The translations under genes were made by a program, and so were the position numbers. 14,649 nucleotides of DNA from JBCBXA01 sp039816825 (GTDB lineage: Bacteria > Pseudomonadota > Alphaproteobacteria > Rhizobiales > Rhizobiaceae), in the NCBI GenBank assembly GCA_039816825.1, contig JBCBXA010000074.1:1-14649 (forward strand), in the 5' to 3' direction. Under the pieces are notes generated by a model that searched no databases, was not told where the DNA came from, and saw only the letters and a list, made by a program, of their open reading frames with translations. Shown one piece after another: positions 8,169-14,038 of this stretch. Every line of letters begins with the position of its first letter. Position 1 is the stretch's first letter.

Positions 8169-8738
8169 ATGAAACGTAGGTTGAGGTTGAGCCTGACGAT
8201 AGTCGGCGGCGCGCTCGGCTTTGGCGTTTTGGCGGCATGCGCAACACTTTCAAAAGAAGAATGCGCTGTAGTCAATTGGTCGGATCTCGGTCAGCGAGAT
8301 GGCGAGGCGGGCTATCACCCATCCCGCGTTGAACGCCATGCAAAAGCATGTGCCAGGGCGGATATTGCCGTCGATACCCAGGCCTATCTTGCAGCCCACG
8401 CTATGGGCATTCGCCAATATTGCACCGCAGCAAACGGCCTGTCCGTTGGCAGCCGTGGTGAGCGCTACCGCAACTCCTGCCCCGCCGAACTAGAAGCCGC
8501 GTTCCTGCGCCCCTACAATGCGGCCAGCGAGGTGCGAAGCGCGGAATTTCAAGTCGATAACGCCCGGGCGCGGATTGAGTCCGTCACCGATCAAGCTTTC
8601 TCAGTGGATCTCACCCCTGAACAACGGCTTTCCTTACAGAACGATCTCGACGACGCGCGGGCAGATTTAAAAGATGCAGAGTTCGACCTGCGCCGTGCGC
8701 GTCTCAAGCTCCAACGCATCACCAGGGAGATCTTGTGA
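8169..8738 (+). CDS. DUF2799-family lipoprotein
   Basis: The 189-residue product starts at ATG 8169, preceded by GAGGGTGG. The frame extends further upstream, but only this start gives a proper lipoprotein signal: MKRRLRL, a hydrophobic stretch, then LAAC with the lipid-anchored cysteine C24. The mature part follows the DUF2799 pattern: four further cysteines (C32, C61, C85, C104), W37, GQRDGEAG at 41-48, HAKAC at 57-61, and an IRQYC...G..G.RGERY..SCP series up to about residue 105. The C-terminal third (about 120-185) is a charged coiled-coil-like region (DDARADLKDAEFDLRRARLKL). It is probably anchored in the outer or inner membrane facing the periplasm. The family has no established function. 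It is read together with the thioesterase gene. Confidence 0.88.
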   Translation: MKRRLRLSLTIVGGALGFGVLAACATLSKEECAVVNWSDLGQRDGEAGYHPSRVERHAKACARADIAVDTQAYLAAHAMGIRQYCTAANGLSVGSRGERYRNSCPAELEAAFLRPYNAASEVRSAEFQVDNARARIESVTDQAFSVDLTPEQRLSLQNDLDDARADLKDAEFDLRRARLKLQRITREIL

Positions 8739-9191
8739 ATGAAACCGAACACAGTATCTGGGCTCAAGATGTCTGCCGATGAGCTGCTGCATTTTCTGGA
8801 GACCGTTTTCGAAGAGACCTGGCTGAACGATCAGTTTGAAATTCTTGAACTGTCTGAAGGCCAGGGACTGTTCCGCTTCAACCCTGAACCGCACAACCGG
8901 CGGCCTGGTGGCACACTTTCTGGTCCGACCATGTTCGCATTCGCCGACATCGGAGCGTACGCCCTCATCAACGCACACACAGGCCCGAAACCACTGACGG
9001 TCACGACGAGCTTGAACATGAACTTCATGCGCAAACCTGATCTAGCGCCAACGCTCGGGACGTTTGAAATGATGAAACTGGGGAAGCGTTTGGCCGTCGT
9101 ACGGGTCACCCTGGCCAACCAAAGCGCGCCGAACGTGGTGGTGGCGGACGCATCCGCCACCTACGCAATTGAGCCTGATGCGAAGGCTTGA
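8739..9191 (+). CDS. PaaI-type hotdog-fold thioesterase
   Basis: The 150-residue protein carries the hotdog thioesterase core HNRRPGGTLSGPTMFAFAD (residues 52-70) with the catalytic-type aspartate D70, then TVTTSLNMNFMRKP at 87-100, typical of PaaI/YigI-like acyl-CoA thioesterases. It should cleave an acyl-CoA; the acyl group cannot be read from the sequence. The ATG directly follows the lipoprotein stop (TGAATG), so the two are translationally coupled. A second in-frame ATG at 8769 would give a shorter N-terminus, but GGGAGA before 8739 and the coupling favour the first. In related genomes a PaaI gene often lies close to metY and rplM, as here. Confidence 0.9.
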   Translation: MKPNTVSGLKMSADELLHFLETVFEETWLNDQFEILELSEGQGLFRFNPEPHNRRPGGTLSGPTMFAFADIGAYALINAHTGPKPLTVTTSLNMNFMRKPDLAPTLGTFEMMKLGKRLAVVRVTLANQSAPNVVVADASATYAIEPDAKA

Positions 9192-9246
9192 AATCGGCAT
9201 TTGTTCGCGTTATGTTTCACGAGTAATGTTCAGCGGAGCCGAGCTA

Positions 9247-9447
9247 GTGACACAGCAAGAGCGTGATTTGGCTGACGAAAAAATGCGTGCCGAAACGGTG
9301 AAACTTCAAGCGGAAGTTTCAAAGATCATCGCAGAAACAGCCAAGATCAATAAAGAGAACCAGTGGTATCTCGTTGTCATTTCGTCAGGCTTTCTGGTGG
9401 CCGTTACCGCGTTGATGACTTTCATCGTCAACGCGATAATCAACTAA
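9247..9447 (+). CDS. Small coiled-coil protein with one C-terminal membrane helix
   Basis: The 66-residue product has an N-terminal charged helix with heptad-like repeats (KMRAETVKLQAEVSKIIAE, about 12-30; alternating A/T/K/E) and one membrane helix at about 43-63 (WYLVVISSGFLVAVTALM and onward), ending NAIIN. I chose GTG 9247 because GGAG lies 8 bases upstream. Earlier in-frame starts at ATG 9226, ATG 9178 and TTG 9169 have poor ribosome sites, and the latter two would overlap or nearly overlap the thioesterase end. A-rich codons and lower GC (23 of 60 bases in 9301-9360) distinguish it from its neighbours. Similar short helix-plus-anchor proteins occur in many bacteria and phages; I cannot assign a function. 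It ends 7 bases before the convergent metY stop. Confidence 0.7.
   Translation: MTQQERDLADEKMRAETVKLQAEVSKIIAETAKINKENQWYLVVISSGFLVAVTALMTFIVNAIIN
9408..9435. terminator. Hairpin between convergent genes, possible bidirectional terminator
   Basis: CGCGTTGATGA (9408-9418) and TCGTCAACGCG (9425-9435) form an 11-bp stem with one G-U pair around a 6-base loop on the plus strand. It lies within the last codons of the 66-residue gene and 20 bases past the metY stop on the other strand. No T-run follows in either direction, so termination would be factor-assisted or the structure may only stabilise messenger ends. Confidence 0.45.
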
Positions 9448-9454
9448 TCTAGGC

Positions 9455-10735
9455 CTAAGCCTCCAAAGCCTGCTTGAGATCGGCGATGATGTCATCCGGG
9501 TCTTCAATACCAACCGAAATCCGAACGACGTCCGGGCCTGCTCCGGCACTTGCCTTCTGATCGTCGGCCAGCTGGCGGTGCGTCGTGGAGGCCGGGTGGA
9601 TCACGAGGCTTCTGGTGTCACCAATGTTAGCGAGGTGTGAGAACAGGTTGAGGCTCTTAACCAGCTTCACACCGGCGTCGTATCCGCCCTTAACACCGAA
9701 GGTGAACACGGCCCCTGCTCCGTTTGGCAGATATTTCTGTGCGAGCGCATCGTACTTGTCCCCCGGTAGGCCCGCATAGCTGACCCACTCCACGGCATCA
9801 TGCCCTTGCAGGAATTCAGCCACCTTGAGCGCGTTGGATGAGTGACGCGCCATGCGCAGCGCCAGGGTTTCCGAACCTGTAAGGATCTGGAAGGCGTTGA
9901 AGGGTGAAATGGCCGGACCGAGGTCGCGAAGGCCCAACACCCGGCATGCTATCGCGAAGCTCATGCCGCCGAATGTCTCGTGGATCTTCACGCCGCCATA
10001 TTCATCGCGGGGCTCGCTCAAGAGCGGATAATTGCCGGACGCGGCCCAATCGAAATTGCCGCCATCGACCAGAATGCCGCCCATGGAGTTGCCATGGCCG
10101 CCGATGAACTTTGTCAGCGAGTGCAGGACAATGTTGGCACCATGCTCGATCGGTCGGCAGAGATAGGGCGTCGCCATGGTGTTATCGACCATCAGCGGAA
10201 TACCAGCATCCGATGCGATCTTCGCGATGGCTTCGATATCAGTCACAACGCCGCCGGGGTTCGCCAGGCTCTCGATGAAGATGGCCCGCGTCTTGTCGTT
10301 GATCTGAGACTTGATGGTATCGAGATCGTCCGTGTCGCCCCATTTCACGTTCCAGCCAAAGCTTTTGAATGAATGGCCAAACTGGTTGATCGAGCCGCCA
10401 TAAAGCTTCTTGCCCGCGATGAATTCATCGCCCGGCTGCATGATGGTGTGGAACGCCAGAAGCTGCGCTGAGTGCCCGGAGGCCACGGCCAGCGCCGCGC
10501 TGCCGCCTTCAAGTTCGGCAACGCGCGTCTCCAGCACAGCGGTCGTCGGGTTAGTGATCCGGGTATAGATGTTCCCGAAAGCCTGAAGGCCAAAGAGCGA
10601 TGCCGCGTGGTCCACATCATCAAAGGTGAAAGATGACGTCTGATAAATCGGCGTCACACGAGCATTGGTTGCCGGGTCAGGCGCTGCGCCTGCATGAACG
10701 GCCTTGGTGGCAAAGCCTGGAATGGGATCAGTCAT
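9455..10735 (-). CDS. metY: O-acetylhomoserine aminocarboxypropyltransferase (sulfhydrylase)
   Basis: The 426-residue PLP enzyme should join O-acetylhomoserine with sulfide to give homocysteine, the direct route to methionine. Landmarks of the Cys/Met-metabolism PLP family are IYTRITNPTTAVLE at 57-70 (phosphate-binding Y57, R59), GKKLYGGS at 108-115, ESLANPGG at 155-162, VDNTMATPYLCRP with D184, and HSLTKFIGGHG with PLP lysine K209. The long insertion after the lysine motif and the C-terminal SLVIHPASTTHRQL fit the sulfhydrylase branch rather than cystathionine synthase or lyase. The start at 10735 has a near-perfect AGGAGG 5 bases upstream. Its leader contains a 10-bp inverted repeat. A second in-frame TAG follows the stop one codon later. 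Together with hom it covers two steps of the methionine branch. Confidence 0.95.
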   Translation of the reverse strand: MTDPIPGFATKAVHAGAAPDPATNARVTPIYQTSSFTFDDVDHAASLFGLQAFGNIYTRITNPTTAVLETRVAELEGGSAALAVASGHSAQLLAFHTIMQPGDEFIAGKKLYGGSINQFGHSFKSFGWNVKWGDTDDLDTIKSQINDKTRAIFIESLANPGGVVTDIEAIAKIASDAGIPLMVDNTMATPYLCRPIEHGANIVLHSLTKFIGGHGNSMGGILVDGGNFDWAASGNYPLLSEPRDEYGGVKIHETFGGMSFAIACRVLGLRDLGPAISPFNAFQILTGSETLALRMARHSSNALKVAEFLQGHDAVEWVSYAGLPGDKYDALAQKYLPNGAGAVFTFGVKGGYDAGVKLVKSLNLFSHLANIGDTRSLVIHPASTTHRQLADDQKASAGAGPDVVRISVGIEDPDDIIADLKQALEA

Positions 10736-10789
10736 GGTTTCCTCCTGAAATCTCGCGCCAAACTATGCACGAAGCCGCCAGATGAAAAC

Positions 10790-10826
10790 AAAGTTCGTTG
10801 CTCAGAGTGCCAGCGAAACGAACTTT
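10790..10826 (-). promoter_or_regulatory. Perfect 10-bp inverted repeat in the metY leader
   Basis: AAAGTTCGTT (10790-10799) and AACGAACTTT (10817-10826) are exact reverse complements separated by 17 bases, 54-91 bases upstream of the metY start. GCT/AGC inside the spacer (10800-10802 with 10812-10814) can extend the stem past a two-base bulge, so it could act as an RNA hairpin as well as a paired protein site. It does not resemble the SAM-II riboswitch found before metabolic relatives of this gene. Sulfur-linked regulation is inferred only from position. Confidence 0.55.
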
Positions 10827-10880
10827 CATTCCAAAATTATGCGGTAATATAATACCTTTATTGTAAGACATTGAAATATC

Positions 10881-11033
10881 ATGATCTTTAATGCTTTCCG
10901 CGAAGCGCAGCGCTTGACAGATGCACCAATCACGGTCTATCTCCGCGCCAACGGGTGGACTGTGTCCACGCATAACGGCTGGCGAGGCGCTGTCGCTCCT
11001 TTCCAGCTTTTCATTTGGAAAGACAGACCATGA
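10881..11033 (+). CDS. Doubtful 50-codon ORF ending in an ATGA overlap with rplM
   Basis: ATG 10881 opens 50 codons (MIFNAFREAQRL at the start, QLFIWKDRP at the end) and its TGA overlaps the rplM ATG as ATGA, the arrangement of translationally coupled pairs. Composition is protein-like, with about 29 of 49 third positions G or C. Against it: no good ribosome site upstream, no family I recognise, and the likely rplM promoter lies inside it, so the main rplM transcript would lack its start. It could be a real small gene or leader, or chance. Confidence 0.25.
   Translation: MIFNAFREAQRLTDAPITVYLRANGWTVSTHNGWRGAVAPFQLFIWKDRP
10914..10942 (+). promoter_or_regulatory. Promoter of the rplM-rpsI operon
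   Basis: TTGACA (10914-10919, preceded by C) is followed after exactly 17 bases by CTATCT (10937-10942). This is close to the alphaproteobacterial housekeeping consensus CTTGAC...CTATAT. Transcription would start near 10949 and leave a leader of about 80 bases before rplM, a plausible size for ribosomal-protein feedback control, although I see no clear L13-binding structure. Confidence 0.65.
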
Positions 11034-11494
11034 CAACCTTCTCGCAGAAGCCTGCCGAGGTGGAGAAGAAATGGATCATCATTGACGCAGAAGGCCTCGT
11101 TGTTGGTCGTCTGGCATCGATTGTGGCCAACCGTCTCCGCGGCAAGCACAAGCCGACCTTCACGCCTCACGTTGACGATGGTGACAACGTGATCATCATC
11201 AATGCTGAGAAAGCCGTTTTCACCGGCGGCAAGTACGAGCAGAAAAAGTACTATTGGCACACGGGTTATCCCGGCGGCATCAAAGAGCGCACTGCAAAGG
11301 CCATGTTTGAAGGCCGTTTCCCCGAGCGCGTGATGCAGAAAGCCGTCCAGCGCATGATGCCTGGCGGCCCCCTGTCCCGCAAACAGCTGTCGAACCTGCG
11401 CGTTTACGCCGGTTCCGAGCACCCGCATGAAGCCCAACAGCCCGAAGCGCTGGATGTGGCTGCAATGAACTCCAAGAACAAGAAGGCCTCCTGA
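11030..11494 (+). CDS. rplM: 50S ribosomal protein L13
   Basis: The 154-residue protein binds 23S rRNA early in large-subunit assembly. It shows the complete family pattern: WIIIDAEGLVVGRLAS, LRGKHKPTFTPHVDDGDNVIIINAEK, the YYWHTGYPGG segment, the RFPERVMQKAVQRMMPGGPLSRKQLSNLRVYAGSEHPH series, and an alphaproteobacterial start MTTFSQKPAEVEKKW. The frame extends five codons further, but ATG 11030 matches the family and follows GGAAAGA. It is the first gene of the usual L13-S9 operon; only two bases separate its stop from rpsI. Confidence 0.98.
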   Translation: MTTFSQKPAEVEKKWIIIDAEGLVVGRLASIVANRLRGKHKPTFTPHVDDGDNVIIINAEKAVFTGGKYEQKKYYWHTGYPGGIKERTAKAMFEGRFPERVMQKAVQRMMPGGPLSRKQLSNLRVYAGSEHPHEAQQPEALDVAAMNSKNKKAS

Positions 11495-11496
11495 TC

Positions 11497-12048
11497 ATGG
11501 CTGACCTTAATTCTCTCGAAGAACTGGGCGCAGCAGCAGAAGCTGGCGACGTTGCGGTTGAAAACCAGGCTCCGGTCTACACCCAACAGCTGGATGAGCA
11601 TGGCCGCGCCTATGCCACCGGCAAGCGTAAAGACGCCATCGCTCGCGTTTGGATCAAGCCAGGCTCCGGCAAGATCGTCATCGAAGGCGAAGCCAAGAAG
11701 CGCGAAGTGCGCAAGCGCAACAAGAAAGAGAACGCAAAGGCCGTAAAGGTTCGGGACTATACCGAATATTTCGCACGCCCCGTTCTACAGATGGTTGTGA
11801 AACAGCCGCTCGTCGCTGCGGGCCGCGATGGCCAGTACGACATCACCATCACTTGCTCCGGCGGGGGTCTGTCCGGTCAGGCCGGTGCTGTGCGCCACGG
11901 CATTTCGAAGGCTCTCACCCGATATGAGCCCGAGCTTCGCCCGGTCCTCAAACAGGGCGGCTTCCTGACCCGCGACAGCCGCGTTGTGGAACGTAAGAAA
12001 TACGGTAAGGCCAAAGCCCGCCGCTCTTTCCAGTTCTCAAAACGCTAA
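11497..12048 (+). CDS. rpsI: 30S ribosomal protein S9 with a basic internal insertion
   Basis: The 183-residue protein is the small-subunit S9 whose C-terminal tail reaches the P-site tRNA; the tail ends RRSFQFSKR, intact. Core motifs are YATGKRKDAIARVWIKPGSG (39-58), YFARPVLQM (91-99), GGGLSGQAGAVRHGISKAL (122-140) and FLTRDSRVVERKKYG (156-170). The 38-residue acidic N-terminal extension is usual in alphaproteobacteria. Unusual is a 21-residue insertion at 65-85 (11689-11751), rich in Lys and Arg, placed where family members run from GKIVVNG directly into RDYTEYF. It is in frame, with no sign of a sequencing error. The gene follows rplM by two bases and is closed by a strong terminator. Confidence 0.97.
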   Translation: MADLNSLEELGAAAEAGDVAVENQAPVYTQQLDEHGRAYATGKRKDAIARVWIKPGSGKIVIEGEAKKREVRKRNKKENAKAVKVRDYTEYFARPVLQMVVKQPLVAAGRDGQYDITITCSGGGLSGQAGAVRHGISKALTRYEPELRPVLKQGGFLTRDSRVVERKKYGKAKARRSFQFSKR

Positions 12049-12103
12049 TCGCGTTTGGGCCCGTTCTCCAAGCGCTGAAAGTCGCTTCGAACTTCGAACT
12101 TTC

Positions 12104-12129
12104 AAACGGGGCTTCGGCCCCGTTTTTTT
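12104..12129 (+). terminator. Intrinsic terminator of the rplM-rpsI operon
   Basis: AAACGGGGC pairs with GCCCCGTTT around a TTCG tetraloop closed by C-G, a very stable combination, and runs into seven T residues. It lies 56 bases after the rpsI stop. This is the clearest intrinsic terminator in the window. Confidence 0.93.
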
Positions 12130-12182
12130 GTTGACTCTTTAGAACGCCTGTCACTTGCTGATCGGATGCTGGAGGTCACAAA

Positions 12183-13025
12183 ATGAAAACTACCATTGTT
12201 GCGATCCTTTTTTGGTTTGGAACTTTAACTACTGCAATGGCACAAGAAGTGCTGGAGCTTGCCAACTCAAAATTTCCTGTCGAGCAGATGAGCCAGCATG
12301 ACTCAAAGCTTCTTCAATTTAGCCTGAAGGCTCGAGGCCTGTATCATGGAGGCGTCGATGGAAACTTTGGTGAAAAGTCGGAAGCCGCGCTCCGTGACTT
12401 TGCGGAACGCAGCTTTGATGACCTTCCTCGCAATATTCATGTCGGGGTCTTGATTGCCGAGTGGATTAAACTCGTTTCAGAGGAACGTTGGGAGTACGTG
12501 TCGCCGAAAGGCATGTCCTTGCACTACGCCGTACCTCTGGAGCGGCTCACCGAACAGACAGATCGCAGCGGAGTTCGCACATGGAAAGACTCACAGAATT
12601 TGATCCTGGTTCAATCAACGAGGTCAGATGTAAGGCACATGAACAAGGTTCATAGAAATGTCGAACTGGAGTTGAGCCGAGAGTTTAAGCCGTACACCGT
12701 GAGGCGACCTCGTCTTGTAGTGACATCTGGCACCACAAACAGAAGCACTGATACTTACCTGTTCTCGCAAAAACAGTCCGACGGCCTCTGGGATACTATA
12801 TACGTCGATACGGTGTCTGAAGAAGGCGCTTTTCATCGCATAGTGGTGGGTTCGATATCGGATATTCCGATCACGATGACGCCTGAGCAAAACTCTTTTC
12901 TTGCGCAGATCGTCAAATTCTCACGTGCAGCCATTGCACTTCTCCAAGACCAAGATGGAGAACGCGATACGCGGCCTTCAAACAGCGGTAAAACTCGCGA
13001 GCAGGCCCCAATGCAAGCTCTTTAG
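12183..13025 (+). CDS. Secreted peptidoglycan-binding-like protein, function unknown
   Basis: The 280-residue product starts at ATG 12183 behind a clear GGAGGT. It has a Sec signal peptide (residues 1-20, cleavage after AMA). Residues about 42-76 look like a PG_binding_1 repeat (LLQFSLKARGLYHGGVDGNFGEK... with GVDGNFG at 57-63). The part from about 103 to 250 resembles a domain I have seen next to such repeats in alphaproteobacterial periplasmic proteins (YVSPKGMSLHYAVPLERL, then a beta-rich stretch with VVTSGTTNRSTDTYLF), but I cannot name it. No catalytic motif is evident. The tail after 255 is polar and probably disordered. GC is lower than around it (roughly 45-50% in lines I counted, only 21 of 60 bases in 12181-12240, against about 58% in argC). 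It lies between rpsI and argC, genes that are usually close together. Confidence 0.8.
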   Translation: MKTTIVAILFWFGTLTTAMAQEVLELANSKFPVEQMSQHDSKLLQFSLKARGLYHGGVDGNFGEKSEAALRDFAERSFDDLPRNIHVGVLIAEWIKLVSEERWEYVSPKGMSLHYAVPLERLTEQTDRSGVRTWKDSQNLILVQSTRSDVRHMNKVHRNVELELSREFKPYTVRRPRLVVTSGTTNRSTDTYLFSQKQSDGLWDTIYVDTVSEEGAFHRIVVGSISDIPITMTPEQNSFLAQIVKFSRAAIALLQDQDGERDTRPSNSGKTREQAPMQAL

Positions 13026-13067
13026 CACCCAACGCCGAAGCCATCAGCAGCTGGAACACATCTCTCG

Positions 13068-13096
13068 TTGCGCAGTTTGGCAGCGTTCGATATCGC
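13068..13096 (+). promoter_or_regulatory. Possible argC promoter
   Basis: TTGCGC (13068-13073) and TATCGC (13091-13096) are 17 bases apart and would start transcription around 13103, leaving a short leader before the GGAGG of argC. Both boxes deviate from consensus, so this is only a candidate. It would make argC independent of the preceding gene. Confidence 0.3.
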
Positions 13097-13117
13097 ACAG
13101 CCACAATGGAGGCCGAT

Positions 13118-14038
13118 ATGGCGAAACCGACACTTTTCATTGATGGCGAGCATGGGACGACAGGGCTCCAGATCCGCGAGCGCATGGCGGGACGGACGGA
13201 TATCGATATCCTACACATGCCCCATGCGGAGCGGCACGATGTCGAGCGTCGGCGCGAACTTCTGAACGACGCCGATTTCGCCATCCTTTGCCTGCCCGAC
13301 GACGCAGCCCGGCAGGCTGTTGAGATGGTTGAGAGCAACACGCGGATCATTGATACATCGACGGCGCACCGCACCGCCGATGGCTGGGCCTATGGCTTTG
13401 CCGAAGCTTTGCCCGGGCAACGAGAACAGATCTCAGCGTCGGACAGGTTATCAAATCCCGGCTGCTATTCCACCGGCGCGATCAGCCTGTTGGCTCCCCT
13501 GGTGGCAGCTGACCTTGTGCCTTTCGACTATCCGCTCACCATCAATGCCGTCTCCGGCTATACAGGCGGCGGCAAAGCCATGATCGCACAGATGGAAGAT
13601 CCGTCATCGGACCAGCACATTCCAGCCAGCCACTTCGTCTATGCGCTCGGCCTCGCGCACAAGCACGTCCCGGAAATCGTGTCCCGGTCCGGGCTGTCCA
13701 AACGACCCATTTTTGCGCCAGCAGTCGCCCGGTTTGCGCAGGGAATGGCCGTTCAAATCCCTCTGCACGTTGACCTTACCAAGGCCGAAAACAGGCAGAA
13801 CCTGCATAGAGCCCTGACGGAACACTATCGCGGTCAGAGCATCGTCCGCGTTGCACCACTGGAAGAGACTGACGCGAAGCCGCGTCTCGTGGCTGAAGAT
13901 TTTGCTGGCAAAGACACGATGGAGCTTCACGTTTGCGGCAATGACGAGCAGGTCAATCTCGTCGCGCTTTTGGACAATCTGGGCAAGGGTGCCTCAGGTG
14001 CCGCGGTTCAGAACCTCGACATTATGATGGCAGGCTGA
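13118..14038 (+). CDS. argC: N-acetyl-gamma-glutamyl-phosphate reductase (type 2)
   Basis: The 306-residue enzyme reduces N-acetylglutamyl phosphate to the semialdehyde, the third step of arginine synthesis, with NADPH. It is the short type-2 form. Visible are DGEHGTTG at 9-16 (nucleotide binding), STAHRT at 81-86, the catalytic cysteine C116 in SNPGCYSTGA, SGYTGGGKAMI at 146-156, and the HKHVPEI motif at 181-187 with the active-site histidine. An ATG lies four codons earlier at 13106, but GGAGG sits 5 bases before ATG 13118, which decides the start. Its stop directly abuts the stop of the convergent ctaA. Confidence 0.96.
   Translation: MAKPTLFIDGEHGTTGLQIRERMAGRTDIDILHMPHAERHDVERRRELLNDADFAILCLPDDAARQAVEMVESNTRIIDTSTAHRTADGWAYGFAEALPGQREQISASDRLSNPGCYSTGAISLLAPLVAADLVPFDYPLTINAVSGYTGGGKAMIAQMEDPSSDQHIPASHFVYALGLAHKHVPEIVSRSGLSKRPIFAPAVARFAQGMAVQIPLHVDLTKAENRQNLHRALTEHYRGQSIVRVAPLEETDAKPRLVAEDFAGKDTMELHVCGNDEQVNLVALLDNLGKGASGAAVQNLDIMMAG

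Larger units (their letters stand above)
10736..11029. other. Divergent control region between metY and rplM
   Basis: This 294-base stretch is the largest one without a confident gene. From left to right it holds the metY ribosome site and leader with the inverted repeat, a conspicuously AT-rich block at about 10828-10890, and the rplM promoter and leader. A 50-codon plus-strand ORF (10881-11033) overlaps its right half. I saw no clear -10/-35 pair for metY in the AT-rich block. Confidence 0.6.

Noticed and set aside
9201..9229. TTGTTC-17-TAATGT as promoter for the 66-residue gene
   Set aside because: Each box matches consensus at only three positions; co-transcription from the thioesterase gene explains expression as well.
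10736..10860. SAM-II or other SAM riboswitch before metY
   Set aside because: The short pseudoknot with a GCTAAAAAGG-type segment near the ribosome site is absent; only the 10-bp inverted repeat stands out.
10728..11036. 102-codon minus-strand ORF filling the metY-rplM gap
   Set aside because: It overlaps the metY start and its ribosome site, spans the rplM promoter region and shows no recognisable protein pattern.
12086..12099. Tandem TTCGAAC repeat after rpsI
   Set aside because: Only two 7-base units next to the terminator; no sign of an array or an element boundary.
12095..12103. CGAACTTTC also present in the metY repeat, suggesting a shared regulator site
   Set aside because: Only nine bases match, there is no second arm, and it lies between rpsI and its terminator, so chance is more likely.
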